Shown here piece after piece: positions 37,013 to 44,283 of a stretch of 64,000 bases of DNA; the stretch's first letter is position 1; the number at the start of each line of letters is the position of its first letter. Source of the stretch: Lentibacillus sediminis (GTDB lineage Bacteria; Bacillota; Bacilli; Bacillales; Amphibacillaceae); contig NZ_NIXK01000001.1 in the NCBI RefSeq assembly GCF_002763455.1, forward strand, positions 248,001-312,000. The letters run 5' to 3'. Under the pieces are notes generated by a model. The model searched no databases and had not been told where the DNA came from. It worked only from the letters and a program-made list of their open reading frames with translations. The position numbers and the translations under genes are program-made.

Positions 37013-38362
37013 TTAAAACAGTCCTAAGAGCCATGGTGCGGCATATAAAACCATGAACATAACCCCATAATTGACCCCATTTCTATGCAGCAGTCCGGCT
37101 ACGAGTGCGACCAAAATGGTACCAAAAATGTTCAATATACCGGCATCCATAAATGCAAGCATGACGACAAGACCAGCAAACAGTCCAATCAATGCTTCGT
37201 GCGGGATGTATTTAAACACAATCGCACAGATTTGGCTGGAAAATTTGATTGTAACAAAAAAGGTAATCAGCAGCGCAATCGCAGCACCAATAATGGTTGC
37301 CGTCATGATTTCCCCCATCGACAGAAGGTGGTGTATATTATTCTCCGGGGTAAAAACCGGCGGTGCGTTGAAAAGCCCGGCAGCTGGTCCGATGGCCATC
37401 GGTGATAATGGCAGTCCGATCGCAATCAGCGGGATCAGTGTCCCGGAAAGATAGGAGGCGTTTGTCAGGCCGTCCATGGTTGATATTGCCCGGGATGCCC
37501 GTTGAACCGGGTCTTTAATGTGCCGGGTGATTGCCTCACCCCAGAATACCGTCATGCCAACCGGGGTAAGAAAGAAGGTGACAGACCCTAGAAAACTGCC
37601 GATCGCAGCTGTCAGGGATTCCTTTCCAGTTAGAATCTTGAATGGGTTTGGGAGCCCTTTCTCTTTTTTTGATCTTTTCATCTCTATTTTTTTGGCCCCG
37701 AGACCAGGCATGTTTTTTCGGACCTTCTTATTTAACAGCTCAAACAGCGTAAAAGCAATCGGTCCGATCGTTATCCCTAAAAAGAAGGAAACGAAAACAT
37801 TCGTATCTTCCGGGACAATATCAAGACCCCAGTATAAATGACGGAGTCCCATGATCAGAATAGCAAATGGCAGAATCATGACAAGTGACAGCACTTTATT
37901 CCGTGTCAGCAACGCGAGAAAGATCGCACCAGCGGTAAATATCTGCCCGGAATACGCGGCAACTGTATCTGCTATTGGCAAAATCAAGTAGGCGATTAGA
38001 AAGCTGGCCGGAATAGATACGAGTGTTCCGATCACCGACCCTGACGACATTTTCCGAATGCTGACATCCGGCAGCCCGTGCTTTTTCAGTACCATGGCAT
38101 GCTCTACCATAGGAGCAGCCATGACACCACCTGGTATGCCCGCTACAGCCACGGGAATCGAGTCGGTCAATTTTTTGGCTACGAGAGATGATATAAAAAA
38201 GGCCAAAATCACATAAGGCGACAGCCCCATAAGCGCAAGAGCAATCGTGACGGGGGCCAGAACGGCCGTTTCATCCGTGCCTGGTGCAATTCCGATTAAT
38301 GTATATACTACAGCTCCGCCGACACTGGCAAGAACCATCTGAATAATTATAGATGCATCCAT
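37013..38362 (-). CDS. TctA-family tripartite transporter permease
   Basis: This 449-residue protein has about ten to twelve membrane segments. GIAPGTDETAVLAPVTIAL (near residue 25) and the later PLSPMAIGPAAGLFNAPPVF resemble the duplicated glycine-rich motifs of the TctA large subunit. Members import di- and tricarboxylates with a TctC binding protein and TctB. No TctC homologue is seen here. It follows a 78-residue membrane protein by 2 bases and lies downstream of HMG-CoA reductase on the same strand. A carboxylate such as mevalonate or hydroxymethylglutarate is a possible substrate by context only. GAAGGTG precedes the ATG. Confidence 0.75.
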   Translation of the reverse strand: MDASIIIQMVLASVGGAVVYTLIGIAPGTDETAVLAPVTIALALMGLSPYVILAFFISSLVAKKLTDSIPVAVAGIPGGVMAAPMVEHAMVLKKHGLPDVSIRKMSSGSVIGTLVSIPASFLIAYLILPIADTVAAYSGQIFTAGAIFLALLTRNKVLSLVMILPFAILIMGLRHLYWGLDIVPEDTNVFVSFFLGITIGPIAFTLFELLNKKVRKNMPGLGAKKIEMKRSKKEKGLPNPFKILTGKESLTAAIGSFLGSVTFFLTPVGMTVFWGEAITRHIKDPVQRASRAISTMDGLTNASYLSGTLIPLIAIGLPLSPMAIGPAAGLFNAPPVFTPENNIHHLLSMGEIMTATIIGAAIALLITFFVTIKFSSQICAIVFKYIPHEALIGLFAGLVVMLAFMDAGILNIFGTILVALVAGLLHRNGVNYGVMFMVLYAAPWLLGLF

Positions 38363-38364
38363 TA

Positions 38365-38601
38365 TTATTCACCTTCTTCCATCATCGTCAGCTGTCTTTT
38401 CGGTTTAATGATGATACTGGAGATAATAAATCCAATCACTCCACCGGCAAGGCCAAAAATCAGCGGTGGCGTGTCACCGAATGCAAACAAATAACCTCCA
38501 AGCGCAAAGCCGATGCAAAGTGCCATGGCAATGAGCAAATCCTTAATGTTGACATTGTCTTCCCAAACCTCCACATAATTTTCACTGTTTTCTTCCTTCA
38601 T
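38365..38601 (-). CDS. Small two-helix membrane protein, possible transporter partner
   Basis: This 78-residue protein has an acidic N-terminus (MKEENSENYVEVWEDN) and two predicted membrane segments (about 21-40 and 45-65), the second Gly- and Ile-rich (GLAGGVIGFIISSIII). I recognise no family. It ends 2 bases before the TctA-like start, so the two are translated together. It could be a reduced TctB-like small subunit, but it is shorter than a usual TctB (four helices). A GGGGG ribosome site lies upstream. Confidence 0.6.
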   Translation of the reverse strand: MKEENSENYVEVWEDNVNIKDLLIAMALCIGFALGGYLFAFGDTPPLIFGLAGGVIGFIISSIIIKPKRQLTMMEEGE

Positions 38602-38759
38602 TTATTATCCCCCTCGTAAAAACATGAGTGATCATCCATTTAAAAATATTAAGGAAATAAACTTTCTCGCTAAACCTCCTTCATTTATCTACTGGGAACG
38701 CTGAAGGGCCCCACTGAAAATTCGCTATTTGTCAATTCGTGGATAGATTCTTCTCCAGT

Positions 38760-40028
38760 CTAATGGCTTCCTCCATTTTCCTGCAATGATAATACGATTT
38801 GTCTAATATTATCATAACTTATTTTGCCTTGATTTGCTGCTAGTTTCACAACGTTGTCAACTTCATCATCATGAGCACCTGCCATCACGGCCATGTTTCT
38901 GGCGTGTAACTTCATATGACCTTGCTGTATTCCTTCACCCGCTAGCGCCCTTAGGCCGGCAAAGTTCTGGGCGAGCCCGGTTGATGCAATAATTCCCGCC
39001 AGTTCTTCCGCTGTTTCGACATCAAGAATTTTCGTCGCCAATTTGGCAACAGGGTGGGATTGTGTTGCACCACCAATCAATCCAACAGGCATTGGCAGTT
39101 CAATCGTTCCGGTTATCGAATCATCAGCATTAATTTCCCAGCGTGTCAGCGAACGGTATCTTCCTGTCACAGAGGCATAGGCATGTGCTCCCGCCTCTAC
39201 CGCTCTTGTATCGTTTCCTGTCGCCAGTACCACAGCCGAGATTCCGTTCATAATGCCTTTGTTATGGGTTGCGGCACGGTAGGGATCTGCTTCAGCCAAT
39301 TCGTATGCCCGGATAAAGTTTTCTAGTGCATCCCGGTCCCCCTTAAATGGGTTTTCAAACACGCCGCGGGCACGTACGATGCGCTGGTCGGCCAGGTTGG
39401 ATAATATTCGAAGAACAACCTTTCCGCCTGTGATTTTTTCAATAAAGGGAGAAACAGCTTCAGCCATTGTATTGACGGCATTTGCTCCCATTGCATCTTT
39501 CGTATCGACGAGAAGGTGGGCGACAACCATTTTTTCTGATTCCCCATCAATGATTTGCACATCCAAATCTTTTGCCCCGCCTCCAAAAGATACAAGTGTA
39601 GGATCCTGTTCGTTGCATTGTTCAAGAATGGCTTCCTTGTTCTCATAAATCCGGGCAAGTGCGCCATATGGGTCTTTAACGCCGATCACCTGGATCTGTC
39701 CTCGCATGATCGACCCAGAATAAGAGGTGAAAAAGCCTCCAATATTTTGTTTCGCGGCATTGCTGGCTGCTGCGATTACAGAGGGCTCCTCGGTTGCCAT
39801 CGGTACAAAAACATCTTTTCCATTCACCTGAAAGTTGACTGCTATGCCTAGCGGAACAGGCAAATATCCAACAACATTTTCCACCAGTCGGTCGGCCTGT
39901 GCCACTGTAAAGCCGGAATGGCCTAGCATGAGTTCTTTCTCTTCATCGGAAAGATTGAGATGTTGTGAAATTAATTCAAGTCTTTCTTCAGGAGACTTTT
40001 TGTAAAAGCCTGAAATACGTGATGTCAT
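38760..40028 (-). CDS. mvaA: Class II (degradative-type) HMG-CoA reductase
   Basis: The product has 422 residues. Catalytic elements of class II enzymes are present: Glu in ENVVGYLPVPLGIA (about residue 50), Lys in THNKGIMNGI, Asp in GNDTRAVEA and His in KLHARNMAVM. It interconverts HMG-CoA and mevalonate. In cocci it works in mevalonate biosynthesis, whereas in Pseudomonas mevalonii it works in breakdown. No other mevalonate-pathway gene is here, Bacillaceae normally use the MEP route, and a cre box lies in the leader, which favours a catabolic role. The start is ATG 40028 with GGAGGAG upstream. The permease operon follows after 158 bases with no clear terminator. Confidence 0.9.
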   Translation of the reverse strand: MTSRISGFYKKSPEERLELISQHLNLSDEEKELMLGHSGFTVAQADRLVENVVGYLPVPLGIAVNFQVNGKDVFVPMATEEPSVIAAASNAAKQNIGGFFTSYSGSIMRGQIQVIGVKDPYGALARIYENKEAILEQCNEQDPTLVSFGGGAKDLDVQIIDGESEKMVVAHLLVDTKDAMGANAVNTMAEAVSPFIEKITGGKVVLRILSNLADQRIVRARGVFENPFKGDRDALENFIRAYELAEADPYRAATHNKGIMNGISAVVLATGNDTRAVEAGAHAYASVTGRYRSLTRWEINADDSITGTIELPMPVGLIGGATQSHPVAKLATKILDVETAEELAGIIASTGLAQNFAGLRALAGEGIQQGHMKLHARNMAVMAGAHDDEVDNVVKLAANQGKISYDNIRQIVLSLQENGGSH

Positions 40029-40058
40029 GAAATCTCCTCCATAGTTAAATTTAAAATT

Positions 40059-40072
40059 TGTTAGCGCTTCCA
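40059..40072 (-). promoter_or_regulatory. cre site (CcpA box) in the mvaA leader
   Basis: Read on the minus strand, TGGAAGCGCTAACA matches TGWAANCGNTNWCA at 13 of 14 positions. It lies about 30 bases before the mvaA start and about 90 bases downstream of the proposed transcription start, a roadblock position. Confidence 0.7.
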
Positions 40073-40082
40073 ATCAAGACGA

Positions 40083-40110
40083 ATTTGACCCTGGTTGTAT
40101 TGTGTCAAAT
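40083..40110. repeat. Inverted repeat in the mvaA leader
   Basis: ATTTGAC (40083-40089) and GTCAAAT (40104-40110) are exact reverse complements with 14 bases between. It could be a second operator or an RNA hairpin. No T-run follows. Confidence 0.45.
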
Positions 40111-40143
40111 ACTAGGAAGGAGCAATAATTCAATCAAGTTTCC

Positions 40144-40196
40144 CTGTATTCAACATTGTTGAATACAGTATAAAAGGAAATTTTAGAAATTGTCAA
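40144..40196 (-). promoter_or_regulatory. mvaA promoter with overlapping palindromic operator
   Basis: On the minus strand TTGACA (40196-40191), 18 bases, TATACT (40172-40167) is a near-consensus promoter. A perfect palindrome with 11-bp arms CTGTATTCAAC and GTTGAATACAG around ATT (40144-40168) overlaps the end of the -10 and covers the start site. A repressor bound there would block transcription. No regulator gene is adjacent. Confidence 0.7.
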
Positions 40197-40345
40197 TACG
40201 TGAATTTAATTATAATCATTCGATAGCATGCATATTGGTTGGTGTCGGGCCTGTTTATTATATTTTATTTGCTTGGCAGGAAAAATATAATTTATTCTTC
40301 AAACCATCAGGACGTTAAATTCTTAACTGAGAAAATAGAGGCATA

Positions 40346-40587
40346 TTCAATACTGTGGTGAGAAGCGAATCCAGGGCAATACACGGAGGAATAATCCATG
40401 GAGGACAGGATGTATCAGCTCCCCACGGAGAGCAGATTTTTAGGGAGATTAGGGATGAGATTAGACGGAAAGTAGAGAAATAAAGAGAAAGAGAATTAGC
40501 AGCAGACATGCTCAAAAAAGGATATATCCTGAGCTAACGGGGCTGACGGAACAAGAACTTAATAAAATCAGTAAGGAAAATTCATAA
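40346..40587 (+). pseudogene. Degraded gene fragment of unknown family
   Basis: A plus-strand frame reads FNTVVRSESRAIHGGIIHGG then QDVSAPHGEQIFREIRDEIR without a start codon. It hits a stop at 40479-40481. Protein-like sequence resumes in another frame (PELTGLTEQELNKISKENS) before a final stop at 40585-40587. The helical, charged character and correct-looking C-terminus suggest a decayed gene with at least one stop and one frameshift. I cannot name the family. The upstream stretch 40200-40345 shows nothing else. Confidence 0.4.
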
Positions 40588-40589
40588 CT

Positions 40590-40624
40590 GAAAAACAGGC
40601 GATTCTATTTATGGAATCGCCCTG
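40590..40624 (-). terminator. Intrinsic terminator after the 51-residue gene
   Basis: On the minus strand GGCGATTCCA and TAGAATCGCC pair, followed by TGTTTTTC. It lies about 10 bases past the stop at 40632. The sequence resembles the hairpin at 42358-42397. Confidence 0.7.
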
Positions 40625-40631
40625 ATAATAT

Positions 40632-40787
40632 TCATTTCCTATCCAACTTCTCTTCAATCCTTGCTAACCGTTTTAATACTTCTTCTTTAAATTGCTGGTC
40701 TTCGTTATTGTCATTGGCATTGTCACTTTTGGAATTTGTATATTCGTTAATTTTATTCAAGGCTTTATTCACATCAAATTTAGGCAT
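40632..40787 (-). CDS. Small hypothetical protein (51 residues)
   Basis: The gene starts with ATG at 40787 behind a perfect AGGAGGTG 5 bases upstream. It encodes MPKFDVNKALNKINEYTNSK then an Asn/Asp-rich linker and a C-terminal amphipathic helix (EEVLKRLARIEEKLDRK). The terminator after it supports a real transcript. The helix looks like a short coiled coil, as in small Bacillaceae proteins of unknown role. I do not recognise a family. Confidence 0.65.
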   Translation of the reverse strand: MPKFDVNKALNKINEYTNSKSDNANDNNEDQQFKEEVLKRLARIEEKLDRK

Positions 40788-41075
40788 TTTTTCACCTCCT
40801 AAGTGGGTTTTGCATCCTCCAAATCAAAGCTGAATCCATCCGCATGCTGGAAATTTCTATGGTTTACCCATTACCTTCACTATTCCTGTTTAAGCGAGCT
40901 TTTACACCTGTTTCTGTTGCAGATGGTATGAAACGCCAGTCCACACCATACGCTTAAACAACTATTACCATTATGAATCAATTATTTTCTTTTTATTAAT
41001 TTTATTAAAAATAGCTGTAATCCGCACCATTCTTATTGTACACTGACTAATAGGACTATAGAAGGGGAGAATGAG
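40788..41075. other. Intergenic region before the UMF1-type MFS gene
   Basis: These 288 bases separate the divergent 51-residue gene and the MFS gene. The centre is AT-rich (40970-41040) and probably holds both promoters. I cannot fix a convincing -35/-10 pair. No gene or repeat is visible. Confidence 0.5.
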
Positions 41076-42341
41076 ATGGGGAAGTTGAGTAAAGAAGAAA
41101 GAAGCTGGATGATGTACGACTGGGGAAATTCAGCCTATTCGATCATCATCGTGACAGCAATTTTTCCGATATTTTTTAAAGCAGCTGCGGATAATGCAGG
41201 CGTTGCTTCCGCAGATTCCACGGCATATTTGGGCTACACGATTTCGATTGCGACATTTATTTTGGCAATGTTGGCTCCGATACTTGGAACGGTTGCTGAT
41301 TACCGGGGGATGAAGAAAAAGTTCTTTATGTCCTTCTTTCTCCTTGGGACGATTTCCACCGTTTTGCTCATTTTTGTACCAGCTGATAATTGGCTGCTTT
41401 TATTGATCGTCTATACATTAACGACATTGGGTTTCCGCGGTGCGAATGTTTTTTATGATGCTTTTTTAGTCGATGTTTCGCCAAAAGAACGGATGGATGA
41501 TGTGTCAGCCAAAGGATATGCGCTGGGGTACATCGGCAGTACCATCCCGTTTATCCTGAGTATTGCCATTATCCTTTTGGCACAAATGGAAATCCTTCCA
41601 TTATCATCGACAACCGCAAGTCGAATCGCCTTTCTGATTACGGCAGCATGGTGGTTTGCTTTTGCTCTGCCAATGGTGAAACATGTCCATCAGATTCATG
41701 GCATTGACCCCGAGCCTAAAATCGTGGCAAATAGCTTTAAACGTCTGGGCAGAACGTTTAAGGAAATAAAACAATATCGTGCCGTTTTTATCTTTTTGAT
41801 CGCTTATTTCTTTTATATTGATGGGGTAGGAACGATTATCTCCATGTCCACTGCATATGGAACGGATTTGGGACTGGGCGCGACCGATCTTTTGATTGCT
41901 CTCTTTGCTGTTCAAGTGGTAGCTGCACCATTTGCTGTTCTATTTGGCAGGCTGGCAAAAAAATTCGGGGCGAAAAAAATGCTGTATACCGGAATTATCA
42001 TTTATATCTTTGTTTGCACCTATGCCATGTTCTTGGAAACGATTGCGGATTTCTGGATTTTGGCTATGCTTGTAGCAACTGCCCAAGGGGGAGTTCAGGC
42101 ACTTAGCCGTTCTTATTTCGCCAAGCTTATTCCAAAAGAAAAATCCAATGAGTTTTTTGGTTTCTACAATATATTTGGCAAATTCGCTGCCATATTAGGT
42201 CCATTTTTAGTTGGTGTTACGGCTCAGCTAACCGGCAGTTCGGCAATTGGTGTCTTTAGTCTAATTGTGCTGTTTATCATCGGATTTGTGGCTTTGATGT
42301 TTGTGCCGGATGTGGAGAAGAAGGATGTAGTGAAAGCCTGA
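41076..42341 (+). CDS. UMF1-type MFS transporter (YxiO-like)
   Basis: This 421-residue protein has about 12 membrane segments. The N-terminus (SWMMYDWGNSAYSIIIVTAI), GFRGANVFYDAFLVDVSP and GGVQALSRSYFAKLIP are signatures of the UMF1/Atg22-like branch of the major facilitator superfamily, which includes B. subtilis YxiO. Yeast Atg22 exports amino acids from the vacuole; bacterial substrates are unknown. GAAGGGGAG precedes the ATG. It is a single-gene unit ending at a strong terminator. Confidence 0.85.
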   Translation: MGKLSKEERSWMMYDWGNSAYSIIIVTAIFPIFFKAAADNAGVASADSTAYLGYTISIATFILAMLAPILGTVADYRGMKKKFFMSFFLLGTISTVLLIFVPADNWLLLLIVYTLTTLGFRGANVFYDAFLVDVSPKERMDDVSAKGYALGYIGSTIPFILSIAIILLAQMEILPLSSTTASRIAFLITAAWWFAFALPMVKHVHQIHGIDPEPKIVANSFKRLGRTFKEIKQYRAVFIFLIAYFFYIDGVGTIISMSTAYGTDLGLGATDLLIALFAVQVVAAPFAVLFGRLAKKFGAKKMLYTGIIIYIFVCTYAMFLETIADFWILAMLVATAQGGVQALSRSYFAKLIPKEKSNEFFGFYNIFGKFAAILGPFLVGVTAQLTGSSAIGVFSLIVLFIIGFVALMFVPDVEKKDVVKA

Positions 42342-42357
42342 CGTTTGCATATAGTAA

Positions 42358-42397
42358 AAAACAGGCCGATCCTGTTCGTGGAATCGACCTGTTTTTT
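42358..42397. terminator. Terminator between the UMF1-type gene and the ABC remnant
   Basis: AAACAGGCCGAT and ATCGACCTGTTT pair around a CGTG-containing inner stem, with TTTTTT on the plus side and an A-run before the left arm. It can serve both strands. Confidence 0.85.
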
Positions 42398-42411
42398 CTA
42401 ACATATTCTTC

Positions 42412-43144
42412 TTACAACGCTTCACGAATCACCCGCTTATAATACAATACCGATAACATACCAAAGATCGAATACAAGGCAGTATACACAATCATCACAA
42501 AGATCATCGGCGTCCAGAGCTCAGTTCCGAACAGGAACCAGCCGGACTTAACTGCGAAATAACTGTGGAAGAGTTCCGATGACGAGCGGAATGCCAAAAT
42601 TAAACGCCCGCTTCATCTGAATCCCGCGCAGCAGATCGCCCCGGGTAAAGCCTAGTTTGCGTAAAATGGTATAGCTGCCTTTTTCATCTTCACTTTCATC
42701 CATTCGTTTAAAGTATAGGATGCATCCTGAAGTGATCAGAAAAGCCAGGCCCAGAAAGCCGACGATGAACATGTAGACGCCCATGTTCATTTTTTGGTTG
42801 GTGCTGGTTGCCAAACGCGACGCATTTCCGGCAAACTCAGAAGCAGTATCGATTTCCTGAAACACCTCATTCGCTTCTTCCATGTCGGAAGTATCCTGTA
42901 AATTAATGCCGGTATATACGGAGTCCGTGGCAGCCTCCGTGTCCTTTTTCAGTTCTTCAAATGTTATATGATCCACCACCGCGACGGGCAAGCCGCCGTC
43001 TGTGTAATAAAGCGGAAGAACGGAGTCATCATGGAGCCCCAGGTAGGTTTGTTCCACACTCGTTTCTTCAATCCGTCCGGAGTCTTTAAGAGGCATCACC
43101 CGGCAAAGTGGTAATTCAACTCTGACGGGTGCCTGCCAATACAT
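42412..43144 (-). pseudogene. Truncated, frameshifted FtsX-type ABC transporter permease
   Basis: Two frames encode consecutive parts of one protein. The first, 42548-43144, contains a large extracytoplasmic piece and two membrane segments (MGVYMFIVGFLGLAFLITSG, LRKLGFTRGDLLRGIQMKRA). The second, 42412 to about 42570, carries the C-terminus (FVMIVYTALYSIFGMLSVLY, YKRVIREAL). One frameshift near 42565 joins them (GIPLVIG then LFHSYFAVKSGW). The fold matches BceB/YxdM-like permeases of peptide-antibiotic exporters, but these are about 620-650 residues; only the last 245 or so remain and no ATPase gene is present. The break at 43144 coincides exactly with the stop of the next gene. Confidence 0.8.
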
Positions 43145-44283
43145 TATTTAAATATCAAACTCTCCAAATCTCTCGAGTATTCAGTAATGACTTCAGTGCC
43201 CTTTTCCCTCAGCACTACCGTATCCGAATGTCTGAATCCGCCGACTCCCGGAATATAAATACCTGGTTCGACGCAGAACACCATACCGGCCTGCAATTCT
43301 AGATCGTTGTCGAATCTGAGTGATGGTTCTTCGTGCTGGCCGATTCCTATGCCATGACCGGTTCTATGAGAGACGTATTCCTCAAGTCCCGCTTCCCTGA
43401 TAACTTCCAAAGCTGCCGCATTCACTTCCCTAGCAGTGACGCCGACTTTGATGAAGTCCAATGCTGCCTCATGCGCACGGAGCATGACATCAAAAACTTC
43501 TTTCTGTCTTTCTGTCGGCTCTCCCACAAAGAAAGTCCGCTCACATTCTGCCCGATAGCCGTTAAGGCCTACCTGCCTGCTGTGGATGATGATGTCCCCA
43601 TCTTCTAATTTTCTTGTATTTGAGAAGACATGCGGCATGTTCGTCCGCTCAATCCCTGACGGCGACATAACGAAGTAATCCAATGTAGAATCCGTGTATT
43701 TCTTTGAAATTTCTTCGAATAAAAACTGGTTGCCGTAATAATCGATTTCCAGTTCTGACTGGTAGGATCCTGAATTCTCCAATGTGTGCTTCAATGCATC
43801 GCTGACCAGTTCACCGGATTTTTTAACCATCTCTATCTCTTCATCCGACTTGATGGCCCGCAGGTCTACAATACTCCTGCCAATATCCTCAATCCGGAAT
43901 CCTTTTTCCTGTACCCTGAAAGTAAAATTAGTCGGCAGCGAACCATATTCAATCCCAATCTTGCTTCCGTCATCCAATTTCAGCAGCACCTGATCAAACA
44001 GCTCACGATAATCTGTACTTTTCTCAGAACTCTCTTCGACTTCATGATACACATAAAGTGCATCCACATCCGTCTTCTCTCGGGCATGATTCTCTTCCAG
44101 ATTCGGTATGATCAGACTTTGACGCGTATGCTCAACAATCAAAATAATCGGCCTCGAATAAGTAATGGCCTTCAATCCGCTGAAGTAAAACTGATTTTCA
44201 AAATTAAAGATAATCGAGGCATCCAAACCCTTCTGGTCCATGACCTTTCTTAAACACTCAATTCTCTCAGCAGTTTCCATCAT
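43144..44283 (-). CDS. Creatinase-like M24 (pita-bread) hydrolase
   Basis: This 379-residue protein has a creatinase N-domain (about 1-135) and an M24 C-domain (about 145-375). HRTGHGIGIGQHE and VFCVEPGIYIPGVGGFRHSD are pita-bread motifs. Of the five metal ligands of Xaa-Pro peptidases, the first Asp aligns with Ser (IIHSRQVGLNGY), the second with Glu (RAECERTF) and the final Glu with Ser (GGFRHSD); only the His and one Glu remain. That pattern resembles metal-free creatinase rather than a peptidase. Cleavage of a small C-N compound imported by the linked symporter is inferred. AAAGGTG precedes the ATG, and it overlaps the symporter stop. Confidence 0.75.
   Translation of the reverse strand: MMETAERIECLRKVMDQKGLDASIIFNFENQFYFSGLKAITYSRPIILIVEHTRQSLIIPNLEENHAREKTDVDALYVYHEVEESSEKSTDYRELFDQVLLKLDDGSKIGIEYGSLPTNFTFRVQEKGFRIEDIGRSIVDLRAIKSDEEIEMVKKSGELVSDALKHTLENSGSYQSELEIDYYGNQFLFEEISKKYTDSTLDYFVMSPSGIERTNMPHVFSNTRKLEDGDIIIHSRQVGLNGYRAECERTFFVGEPTERQKEVFDVMLRAHEAALDFIKVGVTAREVNAAALEVIREAGLEEYVSHRTGHGIGIGQHEEPSLRFDNDLELQAGMVFCVEPGIYIPGVGGFRHSDTVVLREKGTEVITEYSRDLESLIFK

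Noticed and set aside
40315-40515. 66-codon minus-strand frame
   Set aside because: Ser/Leu-rich shadow of the decayed plus-strand gene; no ribosome site.
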